14,930 nucleotides of DNA from Thermoplasmatota archaeon (GTDB lineage: Archaea; Thermoplasmatota; JAQUQK01). Shown one piece after another: positions 1-6,120 of this stretch. The DNA is taken from the NCBI GenBank assembly GCA_028716125.1, contig JAQUQK010000020.1, positions 1 to 14,930 on the forward strand, in the 5' to 3' direction. The position numbers were made by a program, and so were the translations under genes. Positions within the stretch are counted from its first letter, which is position 1; every line of letters starts with the position of its first letter. The notes beneath the pieces were generated by a model. It made no database searches. It was not told where the DNA came from and worked only from the letters and a program-made list of their open reading frames with translations.

Positions 1-114
1 GCAATGCGCATGTCGGCAAAGCTGGAGATTAACCCTGAACTTTGCATAGAGTGCGGAATCTGCTTGAAATATTGCCCCACTGGCGCAATTTTGCCTGAAA
101 AGAGGGTGAAATGA
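1..114 (+). CDS. Ferredoxin, [4Fe-4S], 3' end only
   Basis: The reading frame is open at the left edge and stops with TGA at 112-114. It encodes a CxxCxxCxxxCP cluster signature (Cys codons at 43, 52, 61 and 73) followed by a TGAI-type turn, the usual C-terminal half of a bacterial-type 2[4Fe-4S] ferredoxin. ATG codons at 4 and 10 are in frame, but a 35-37 residue product would be very short, so the gene more likely begins outside the window with another cluster motif. It overlaps the geranylgeranyl reductase start. In Methanosarcina acetivorans a ferredoxin encoded next to geranylgeranyl reductase supports full lipid saturation, so I infer that this protein passes electrons to the next gene's product. 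The cluster motif is seen directly; the partner is inferred from adjacency and that precedent. Confidence 0.85.
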   Translation, partial: AMRMSAKLEINPELCIECGICLKYCPTGAILPEKRVK

Positions 115-1310
115 TGGCCGAATCATACGACGTCATAATCGTCGGCGCTGGCCCTTCAGGCAGCACGGCTGCGCGCTTCCTTGCAAAAGACGGCGCGAAA
201 GTCCTCGTTATCGACAAGCGCCAGGAAATCGGCGCGCCGAAGAGATGCGCGGAAGGTATAGACATTTCCGGCCTGCGAAATGTGGGACTTGAGCCAGATT
301 CAAAATGGGCGGTGAACGAAATCGACGGCGCGGTGCTTTACGCGCCAAACGGAAAATCAGTGCCAATCGACCCAAAAGGCATGGGGTATATTCTCGAGCG
401 CAAGGTTTTCGAAAAGCACCTCGCCGCGCTTGCGATAGGTGCTGGCGCAAAATACATGGTTAAGACCGAATTCGTTGACATAGTGCGCGAAAACGGCAAA
501 ATTGCAGGAATAAAGGCACAGCATCTCGGCATGAAATTCACCGCAAGTGCAAAACTCATAATTGCCGCCGACGGACGCGAATCAAAAGTGGCAAAGGCCG
601 CCGGAATTGACACTACGAACAAATTGAAAGATTATCATTCCGGCTTCCAGTACGAGATGGCAGGTTTGAGAAAAATAGGCGAGCGCAAATTGCATATTTT
701 CTTCGGAAACGACGTAGCGCCGAAAGGCTATGTATGGATATTCCCGAAGGGCGATGGCATTGCAAACGTCGGAATCGGAATTGTGGGCACAATGTCCGAA
801 GACGGCAAACGCGCCAGCGATTATCTTGACAAGTTCATAGCTTCAAAGCCCGAAATATTCGCAGGCGCAAGCCCGATTGAAATCAATGCAGGCGGCGTTT
901 CCGTAAGCTCCGGTCTTGAAAAAATATGCGCAGACAATTTGCTGATTGCCGGAGATGCGGCGCAACTGGTAAATCCAATCCACGGCGGAGGAATCGCGCT
1001 TGCAATGCATTCCGGGATGCTGGCGGCGCAAACTGCTCTTGATGCGCTGGAAAAAGACGATTTCTCAGAAAAATTCCTGTGCAGGTATGAAAAACAATGG
1101 GAAGAAACGCGCGGGAAACGGATGCGCAAATTGATGAAGCTGCGCATGTTCAGCGAAAGGTTGACTGATTATGACTTGGATGCGCTTGCAGAAATCCTGC
1201 ATGGCGAGGACATCATGGACTTGACTGACGCGAAATTCACGGGATTTGTGAAACTCCTGGCGAAAAATCCGAAGGTGCTTGCGCTTGCCGGGAAATACCT
1301 GGTGTCGTGA
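114..1310 (+). CDS. Geranylgeranyl reductase (archaeal lipid saturation, FAD-dependent)
   Basis: A flavoprotein of about 398 residues, the normal family length (roughly 390-450). Numbered from ATG 111, it has an N-terminal Rossmann dinucleotide motif GAGPSG (12-17) with an acidic residue ending strand 2 (D35), a PKRCAEGI motif with the conserved family cysteine (C46), a GYVWIFPKG motif near 205-213 typical of geranylgeranyl reductases, and a GDAAQLVNP FAD motif starting at residue 281 followed by GGGI. It should reduce the double bonds of digeranylgeranylglyceryl lipids at the membrane, using reduced FAD. The upstream ferredoxin is the likely donor. ATG occurs at both 111 and 114; the Shine-Dalgarno-like AGGGTGA at 103-109 lies only one base from ATG 111 but four from ATG 114, so I prefer 114 (TGATG overlap with the ferredoxin stop). 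The family is confident; the exact saturation pattern of the product cannot be read from sequence. Confidence 0.93.
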   Translation: MAESYDVIIVGAGPSGSTAARFLAKDGAKVLVIDKRQEIGAPKRCAEGIDISGLRNVGLEPDSKWAVNEIDGAVLYAPNGKSVPIDPKGMGYILERKVFEKHLAALAIGAGAKYMVKTEFVDIVRENGKIAGIKAQHLGMKFTASAKLIIAADGRESKVAKAAGIDTTNKLKDYHSGFQYEMAGLRKIGERKLHIFFGNDVAPKGYVWIFPKGDGIANVGIGIVGTMSEDGKRASDYLDKFIASKPEIFAGASPIEINAGGVSVSSGLEKICADNLLIAGDAAQLVNPIHGGGIALAMHSGMLAAQTALDALEKDDFSEKFLCRYEKQWEETRGKRMRKLMKLRMFSERLTDYDLDALAEILHGEDIMDLTDAKFTGFVKLLAKNPKVLALAGKYLVS

Positions 1311-1350
1311 ATGAAAAGTGCTTAAACGGGATTGGGATTACTTGAGTCCA

Positions 1351-2193
1351 ATGAGAATTTCCGCGCTTTTCCAGATTTCGCGCCCTGCCAATTGCGCGAT
1401 TGCGGCCATTGGCGCATTCGCTGGGGCATACGTTTCAACATTTTATCCAAGCGCATTTCTATCGCAAATAATTTTTGCCGCATGCGCTGCGATATTTGCA
1501 ACTGCCGGAGGAAATGCGCTGAATGATTATTTTGATGCGGAAATTGACAGAATCAATAAACCGAAAAGGCCGATCCCTTCAGGAGAATTGTCGCGCGATG
1601 GCGCGCTCTCGTTTGCAATATTCTCATTCGGCTCTGCAATCGCGCTTGCGATAATGGCAAACTGGGTGTGCGCTGCGTTTGGTGTATTGAATGTTGCAAT
1701 TCTCTCAATTTACAATAAATGGCTGAAGCGCCGCGGATTCGCGGGAAACATTGCAGTTGCATATCTTGTAGGTTCCGTTTTCCTGTTCGGGGGCGCTGCT
1801 GTTGGCAATTTCCGGCTTGCAGGACTTTTGGCCGCAATGGCTTCCCTTTCAACACTTGGCCGGGAAATATTAAAGGACATCGAGGATATGAAAGGCGACG
1901 AAGGAAAACGCAAAACCCTGCCGATGAAAATCGGCGTTGGCAACGCAGGCGCGCTTGCGGCCTTTGCAACTCTTGCAGCGGTTGCGATAAGCCCAGTGCC
2001 GTTCTTCTTTCACAATTTCAACGCGCTTTACATGCTTTCCGTGATTCCGGCAGACGCGCTTTTCATGTATTCGTTGTGGCTTGCTCTTGGAAAAGAACAG
2101 TGGGCAAAGTCCCAAAATATGATGAAAATCGCAATGCTTGTTGCAGTTGCGGCATTCGTAATCGGGCGGGCGACCATTGGGCTTGGGGTGTGA
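1351..2193 (+). CDS. UbiA-family prenyltransferase, probable DGGGP synthase
   Basis: A hydrophobic membrane protein with many predicted helices and the two aspartate-rich motifs of UbiA prenyltransferases: NDYFDAEID (residue 69 onward, numbered from GTG 1318), followed by NKPKRPIPSG, and DIEDMKGDEGKR (from about 187). These bind Mg-prenyl diphosphate. By family and context the protein is (S)-2,3-di-O-geranylgeranylglyceryl phosphate synthase, adding the second geranylgeranyl group to GGGP, the product of the next gene. Start codon: GTG 1318, TTG 1342 and ATG 1351 are all in frame. ATG 1351 gives about 280 residues and an N-terminus (a short lead into SRPANC, the first helix) resembling the family, so I chose it, but no good Shine-Dalgarno supports it and GTG 1318 remains possible. 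Other UbiA enzymes (menaquinone or heme pathways) are less likely given the lipid neighbours. Confidence 0.9.
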   Translation: MRISALFQISRPANCAIAAIGAFAGAYVSTFYPSAFLSQIIFAACAAIFATAGGNALNDYFDAEIDRINKPKRPIPSGELSRDGALSFAIFSFGSAIALAIMANWVCAAFGVLNVAILSIYNKWLKRRGFAGNIAVAYLVGSVFLFGGAAVGNFRLAGLLAAMASLSTLGREILKDIEDMKGDEGKRKTLPMKIGVGNAGALAAFATLAAVAISPVPFFFHNFNALYMLSVIPADALFMYSLWLALGKEQWAKSQNMMKIAMLVAVAAFVIGRATIGLGV

Positions 2194-2195
2194 AT

Positions 2196-2942
2196 ATGGC
2201 AAAGGTCCTGGAAAACATAACTTCTAAACTTAAAGAGCGCAAAATGCACTTCACGCTCATTGATCCCGACAAGCAGACTCCCGAAGCCGCTGGAAAAATG
2301 GCGCTTGCTGCCCAAAATGCGGGAACGGATGCGATAATGGTCGGAGGCTCTGGAAATATTGCACAGGAACTAGTCGACGAAACCGTAATTCAAATCAAAA
2401 AGCAATCATCGCTGCCTGTGATACTTTTCCCTTCAGGCGCATCTTTTCTTTCAAAACATGCCGACGCAATATTCTTCATGAGCCTCTTGAATTCCAGAAA
2501 TTCACGCTATCTTGTACGCGAGCAGGCAAGGGCAGCGCCAATAATTCAAAAATTAGGAATTGAGCCAATCTCGATGGGATATGTCGTGGTAGAGCCGGGA
2601 ATGACAGTTGGGCGCGTGGGCGAAGCAGATTTGGTAAAGCGCGACGACACGAAAAGCGCAATTGGCTATGCCCTCGCTGCGCAGTATTTCGGAATGGATT
2701 TTGTCTATCTTGAAGCAGGTTCAGGCGCTTCTCAGCCCGTGCCGGTTGAAATGATTTTGGCAGTCCGCAAATCAATTGACGTTCCGTTGATTGTCGGCGG
2801 AGGGATACGGGACGAAAAATCCGCTTTGGGTGCGTTGAATTGTGGCGCGGATGTCATAGTGACCGGAACTTTGGTGGAGACCTCGTCGGATGTTGCAGGT
2901 GCGCTTTCTCCAATAATAAAGGCAGTTCGCTCTTTTCAATAA
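2196..2942 (+). CDS. Geranylgeranylglyceryl phosphate synthase (GGGPS)
   Basis: A soluble TIM-barrel enzyme of 248 residues, the usual size. Visible motifs are HFTLIDPDK near the N-terminus (glycerol-1-phosphate/Mg region), VGGSGNI, a YLEAGSGA motif followed by PVP, and a late VGGGIRDE phosphate-binding loop followed by GADVIVTGT. It joins sn-glycerol-1-phosphate to geranylgeranyl diphosphate, the first committed, stereochemistry-setting step of archaeal lipid synthesis. The combination of motifs resembles the archaeal group II GGGPS branch, but that subgrouping is tentative. Start: ATG 2196, two bases after the prenyltransferase stop. A GTG at 2190 overlapping that stop (GTGA) is an alternative adding two residues. 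The same frame stays open upstream to about 1719, but that portion lies over the prenyltransferase gene and is not part of this protein. No terminator-like signal separates it from the upstream genes, so it is probably translated from the same message. Confidence 0.94.
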   Translation: MAKVLENITSKLKERKMHFTLIDPDKQTPEAAGKMALAAQNAGTDAIMVGGSGNIAQELVDETVIQIKKQSSLPVILFPSGASFLSKHADAIFFMSLLNSRNSRYLVREQARAAPIIQKLGIEPISMGYVVVEPGMTVGRVGEADLVKRDDTKSAIGYALAAQYFGMDFVYLEAGSGASQPVPVEMILAVRKSIDVPLIVGGGIRDEKSALGALNCGADVIVTGTLVETSSDVAGALSPIIKAVRSFQ

Positions 2943-2943
2943 C

Positions 2944-2965
2944 ATCTACTCTAATTTTGGTAGAT
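2944..2965. repeat. Six-base inverted repeat upstream of mptA
   Basis: ATCTAC (2944-2949) and its exact reverse complement GTAGAT (2960-2965) are separated by ten bases. The element sits just after the GGGPS stop and immediately upstream of the mptA TATA region. It could be an operator half-site pair for mptA or a weak 3' hairpin of the lipid operon. A six-base match over this distance can arise by chance. Confidence 0.35.
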
Positions 2966-2966
2966 A

Positions 2967-2980
2967 ATCGAAATTTAAAT
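2967..2980 (+). promoter_or_regulatory. Archaeal TATA promoter of mptA
   Basis: TTTAAAT at 2974-2980 is preceded by a BRE-like purine run (CGAAA). The box centre lies about 26 bases upstream of ATG 3003, the standard distance to an archaeal transcription start, so the message probably begins at or next to that ATG. It also argues against ATG 2979, which overlaps the box. Confidence 0.55.
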
Positions 2981-3002
2981 GCGCCTTCCCGATTTCCGGC
3001 TG

Positions 3003-3878
3003 ATGTCAAAAACACCAGACGTCCAGAATCACTCGCCAATTCATGCTTTCCACCTGACGCGCGTTGGAGTCACAGGCGTAACTCGTCCTGTTCTAATCAA
3101 GAGGCCAAAGAAAACGGTCACGCTCATTCCCACGTTCAGCGTTTTTGTAGATCTTCCTGCGGAGAAAAAAGGCTCGCACATGTCCCGTGACATTGAAGTC
3201 GTTGATGAAATTGTAGATCACGCGGACAAGGCAACGAGCCTTGAATCCCTTTGCGCGAGAATGGCGCGCTCCCTTCTCGACAGGCACGAATACGCCGCAT
3301 ACGCGGAAGTAAGCGCGGAAGCAAAATATTTCCTCGAGCGCTCGGCACCAAGCGGCAGGAAGACCAACGAAGAGTACGGAATAATTGCAAAGGCTTCAGT
3401 ATGGCGCGGAAAAGCCCTGCGCAAGACGGTTGGCGTCGAAGTAATGGGAATGACCGCCTGCCCCTGCGCCATGGAAACTGCGCGCGAACTTATGCGAACC
3501 AAGTATCCTGACGTAAAATTCGACGGCATACCAATTATAACCCACAATCAGCGCAACCGCTGCAAACTGATGGTTGAATCCGACGAAAAGCACGAGATAG
3601 AGGCGGACGACCTTATCCAAATTGCCGAAAACTCGCTCAGCTCCCCAACATATGAAGTTCTCAAGCGCCAGGACGAGGGCGCGGTCGTAATGATGGCGCA
3701 CCACAGTCCGAAGTTCGTGGAAGACGTAGTGCGCGACATGCTAAGGGGAGTTTTGGAAAAATACAAAAATCTGCCTGATGACGTGGTAGTTACGGCGCAG
3801 TCGGAAGCGGAAGAATCCATACACAAGCACAATGCTTTTGCGGAAAGGGTTACGACGCTTAAAGAACTAAAGGAATGA
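3003..3878 (+). CDS. mptA: GTP cyclohydrolase IV (MptA/FolE2 family)
   Basis: A protein of 291 residues. It has the family N-terminus (DVQN, then LTRVGVTGVTRPV) and the metal/active-site segment VGVEVMGMTACPCAMETA with C153-P-C155, plus later histidines in ITHNQRNRC and MMAHHSPKFVED typical of the FolE2/MptA fold. In archaea MptA is an Fe(II)-dependent enzyme converting GTP to 7,8-dihydroneopterin 2',3'-cyclic phosphate, the entry into methanopterin-type pterins. Members of this fold also supply the 7-deazaguanine (archaeosine) pathway, which makes the QueF-family gene at 10657-11061 relevant. The frame extends upstream to ATG 2979, but the TATA geometry and the homology of the MSKTPDVQ start support ATG 3003. 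It stands alone between the lipid operon and a convergent gene. Whether it feeds a pterin, archaeosine or both cannot be decided here. Confidence 0.93.
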   Translation: MSKTPDVQNHSPIHAFHLTRVGVTGVTRPVLIKRPKKTVTLIPTFSVFVDLPAEKKGSHMSRDIEVVDEIVDHADKATSLESLCARMARSLLDRHEYAAYAEVSAEAKYFLERSAPSGRKTNEEYGIIAKASVWRGKALRKTVGVEVMGMTACPCAMETARELMRTKYPDVKFDGIPIITHNQRNRCKLMVESDEKHEIEADDLIQIAENSLSSPTYEVLKRQDEGAVVMMAHHSPKFVEDVVRDMLRGVLEKYKNLPDDVVVTAQSEAEESIHKHNAFAERVTTLKELKE

Positions 3879-3898
3879 AAAAATAAAATAAGAAAAAA
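3879..3898 (-). terminator. T-rich terminator after the AOR-family gene
   Basis: Read on the minus strand, the bases just after the AOR stop (3910-3912) contain GGCGC followed by several runs of four to six T. Archaeal RNA polymerase terminates at such oligo-T tracts without needing a hairpin. The 31-base convergent gap offers no comparable T run for mptA on the plus strand. Confidence 0.55.
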
Positions 3899-3909
3899 GC
3901 GCCTTTCCT

Positions 3910-6036
3910 TTACTGGTTTTTCTTCACCAGTTCCACGACGTCCGGGAAATCAATTCCCAGTTCATTGATTTTTGCAAGAGTTGGAACGCCGTTGTTTGTC
4001 CAGCCTCTGCGCTGGTATGCGGCATCGACGAGCTTGTGATACTGCTCCTCGCGGAACTTGCGCGTGATTTTCATCTTTTCCTCGGTGGTTTTTCCGGCAG
4101 AATCAATCCCGATTTTTTCCTTCAACTGCTTGTCGTATCTTTCGGCGCGCGATTCGTACTCTTCCTTTGTTACCGGCCCCATTGAACGATATGGGACTGG
4201 CTCGTCGAACTGGCGCGTTCCCTTGCCCATGCGCAAATTGAAGATGCGCTGGAAGTTGTAGACGCGCTCGCTCATTTTTATGAGGTCGTCGGGCTCCGAC
4301 TTCTTTCCGGTGACTGCGCTGAAGAATTTTGAATACCAAGTTACGTGCTTCATCACTTTCGCGGGCTCCTTGTCGCGGTTGTTATCCTCAGGAACAATGT
4401 CGTTCCATGGCAGTTTGCAAAGACCGTTCAACCCGAACCAAGTACGCCACATTGGGAACCAGTGCAGCGCTTCCGCTTTCTGCTCGAAAGTTGGAATCTG
4501 GTTTCTGACCATGTCGATGAAAATGAGCCACGCTTCGTCGTGCTGCGGGCCTTTTAGCGCCATTCCATAGCCGCCCTGCTGCGCAAGCGATTCTTTCGTT
4601 ACATACTCGGAATATTCAAGCCCTTTCATCTCCATTCCTATGTCCTGCATCAATTTTGGGTCTGCGCCGTATTTCTTGGCAAATATTTCCTTCATCTTGT
4701 GAATGCCTTGTCCTACCACAACGCCAAATCCTTCGCCCTTTGCCATCTGGTGCAAAACTTCAGCCGCTGCCTCAGCATTTCCAAATTTGAGGTCAAGCCC
4801 GCCAGTTGCCTTCTTGTCAATAAGACCGCGCTCGTAGCATTCCATTACAAACGCGAGGCCAGTTCCGAAGGAAATAGTGTCAATTCCATAAGTGTCGCAG
4901 TAGAAATTGTATTCGATTATCCAATGGGGATCGAATATGCCGAGGTTTGAGCCGCAGCCAGCAATCGTTTCGTATTCAGGGCCGTCAACCGGCACTTTCT
5001 TGCCCTTCCAAGGTCCAGACTTCAGAACGTGATTGTCTACGCCGTGGGCGCAAGCTACCGAGCATCCTTTCCAGCATCCGTCGTTCCTGCCGTGCGTGTA
5101 AAGTGAGCGAAAAACTTCATTGTCTATGTTCTTTGCGTCTGGGTGCGAGCCATACTGGAAATTCTTTGTCGGCAAAAGATCGAACTGATTCATGATCGGA
5201 GGCAGGTGCGCAGTTCCAATTTGGCGCATCTCATTCTGCTTGGGGTCGAGCTCTAAAATTTCGGTGGTGTGCTGCCTGCCGACTTCCGCAAGTGCCTTTT
5301 CATCAGCAGGGTGGTTTGCACCTGAAACTTGCCCTGAATACTTGCAGACCATAGCTTTTACTTTTTTGTTGCGGAAAACTGTTCCAGTTCCGCCGCGCCC
5401 CGCCTGCTTATATCTCACGTAGCCGGACTTCGGATCATACCATGAAAAGTTAAGGCATCCCATGAGTGTATGCTCTGCGCCGGGTCCTGCCGAGACTACT
5501 GAAACGGTTGCCCTGTTTTCCTTGCCGTAGCGTTCAGTTAGAATTTCGGCGACAAGATGCGACTCGGACGGAAGGCCTGCGCCATCCTCTATTTTCACAC
5601 TTCCCGCGTCGCCGTCAATAACGATTATGCATTCATTCTTCGCCTTTCCCTGGACTTCAAGCGCATCCCAGCCGGAGAATTTCAGGAAAGGCCCAAAGTA
5701 TCCGCCGACATTGCAGTCAACTGGAATTCCAGTGAGCGGGGAAATTGCGGTGACAATTGACTTTCCTGAGCCGGGATAAACGGTAGTTCCAGCAAGCGGG
5801 CCGCCGGAAATGCATATCTCATTTTCAGGCTCGTCCCACTTGATTGCGCGGTCTTTTGGAAGCGCATTCCACATAAGCCAGAGGTCAAATCCCTTGCCGC
5901 CTGTAAAAGTGTCCTTCATTTTCTGGTCAACTGGTTTTGCCTTTATCTCGCCAGTTCCAACATTAACGTAAAGCGTCTGCCCTGCATAGCCCTTTTCGAC
6001 TTTTGGGACGTTGTATTTCATTTCTGAAAGAACCAT
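3910..6036 (-). CDS. Aldehyde:ferredoxin oxidoreductase family (probable tungsten enzyme), long form
   Basis: A protein of 708 residues against about 600-660 for characterised members. Family landmarks are an N-terminal GGKGFDLWLMW segment, SGGPLAGT, a GRGGTGTVF pterin-binding stretch, GPEYETIA with the conserved glutamates (E354, E356), DTYGIDTIS, RVYNFQRIFNLRMGKG and RRGWTNNGVPT near the C-terminus. The [4Fe-4S] ligands are C321, C325 and C329, with C540 the probable fourth. The enzyme should oxidise an aldehyde (or related substrate) to the acid and reduce ferredoxin, using a W-bis-pyranopterin in the cytoplasm. The first ligands are spaced CxxxCxxxC rather than the CxxCxxxC of Pyrococcus AOR, so substrate class is open (AOR, GAPOR-like or other). 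The start at ATG 6036 is backed by AGGTGG at 6041-6046, four bases upstream. A possible downstream Met (residue 6) is less likely. Confidence 0.93.
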   Translation of the reverse strand: MVLSEMKYNVPKVEKGYAGQTLYVNVGTGEIKAKPVDQKMKDTFTGGKGFDLWLMWNALPKDRAIKWDEPENEICISGGPLAGTTVYPGSGKSIVTAISPLTGIPVDCNVGGYFGPFLKFSGWDALEVQGKAKNECIIVIDGDAGSVKIEDGAGLPSESHLVAEILTERYGKENRATVSVVSAGPGAEHTLMGCLNFSWYDPKSGYVRYKQAGRGGTGTVFRNKKVKAMVCKYSGQVSGANHPADEKALAEVGRQHTTEILELDPKQNEMRQIGTAHLPPIMNQFDLLPTKNFQYGSHPDAKNIDNEVFRSLYTHGRNDGCWKGCSVACAHGVDNHVLKSGPWKGKKVPVDGPEYETIAGCGSNLGIFDPHWIIEYNFYCDTYGIDTISFGTGLAFVMECYERGLIDKKATGGLDLKFGNAEAAAEVLHQMAKGEGFGVVVGQGIHKMKEIFAKKYGADPKLMQDIGMEMKGLEYSEYVTKESLAQQGGYGMALKGPQHDEAWLIFIDMVRNQIPTFEQKAEALHWFPMWRTWFGLNGLCKLPWNDIVPEDNNRDKEPAKVMKHVTWYSKFFSAVTGKKSEPDDLIKMSERVYNFQRIFNLRMGKGTRQFDEPVPYRSMGPVTKEEYESRAERYDKQLKEKIGIDSAGKTTEEKMKITRKFREEQYHKLVDAAYQRRGWTNNGVPTLAKINELGIDFPDVVELVKKNQ

Positions 6037-6040
6037 AAAT

Positions 6041-6046
6041 CCACCT
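6041..6046 (-). promoter_or_regulatory. Shine-Dalgarno site of the AOR-family gene
   Basis: On the minus strand, AGGTGG lies four bases before ATG 6036. It fixes the start and shows that this gene, unlike most promoter-proximal genes in the window, is made from a message with a leader. Confidence 0.7.
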
Positions 6047-6096
6047 GTAAATTGAACCTGAGCGGCGCCACCCCGCCAAGCCGAAATAAGTTTGCA

Positions 6097-6110
6097 TTAT
6101 AAAGTAGTTG
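6097..6110 (-). promoter_or_regulatory. TATA promoter of the AOR-family gene
   Basis: On the minus strand, CTTTATAA (plus-strand 6097-6104) lies in the gap between the PP-loop gene and the AOR gene. A start about 26 bases downstream gives a leader of roughly 38 bases that includes the Shine-Dalgarno site. The BRE is weak. The gene may therefore be transcribed independently of the gene upstream. Confidence 0.45.
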
Positions 6111-6120
6111 CGGACAGAGT

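Noticed and set aside
1553..1969. A 138-residue minus-strand frame inside the prenyltransferase gene
   Set aside because: It has Arg/Gln-rich composition with no motif and sits antisense to a gene with both aspartate-rich motifs.
1719..2195. Upstream extension of the GGGP synthase frame, giving a 407-residue product
   Set aside because: This part lies over the prenyltransferase gene in another frame, is Arg/Cys-rich without family motifs, and the GGGPS motifs begin right after ATG 2196.
2979..3002. ATG 2979 as the mptA start
   Set aside because: It overlaps the TATA box; ATG 3003 fits the box spacing and the family N-terminus.
4280..5760. Several plus-strand frames of 67-96 residues opposite the AOR-family gene
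   Set aside because: They are scattered, lack motifs or start signals, and are explained by the codon pattern of the minus-strand gene.
6037..6120. A structured riboswitch in the AOR leader
   Set aside because: The leader has G/C-rich words but I could not fold a convincing conserved structure; only the TATA box and ribosome site are supported.
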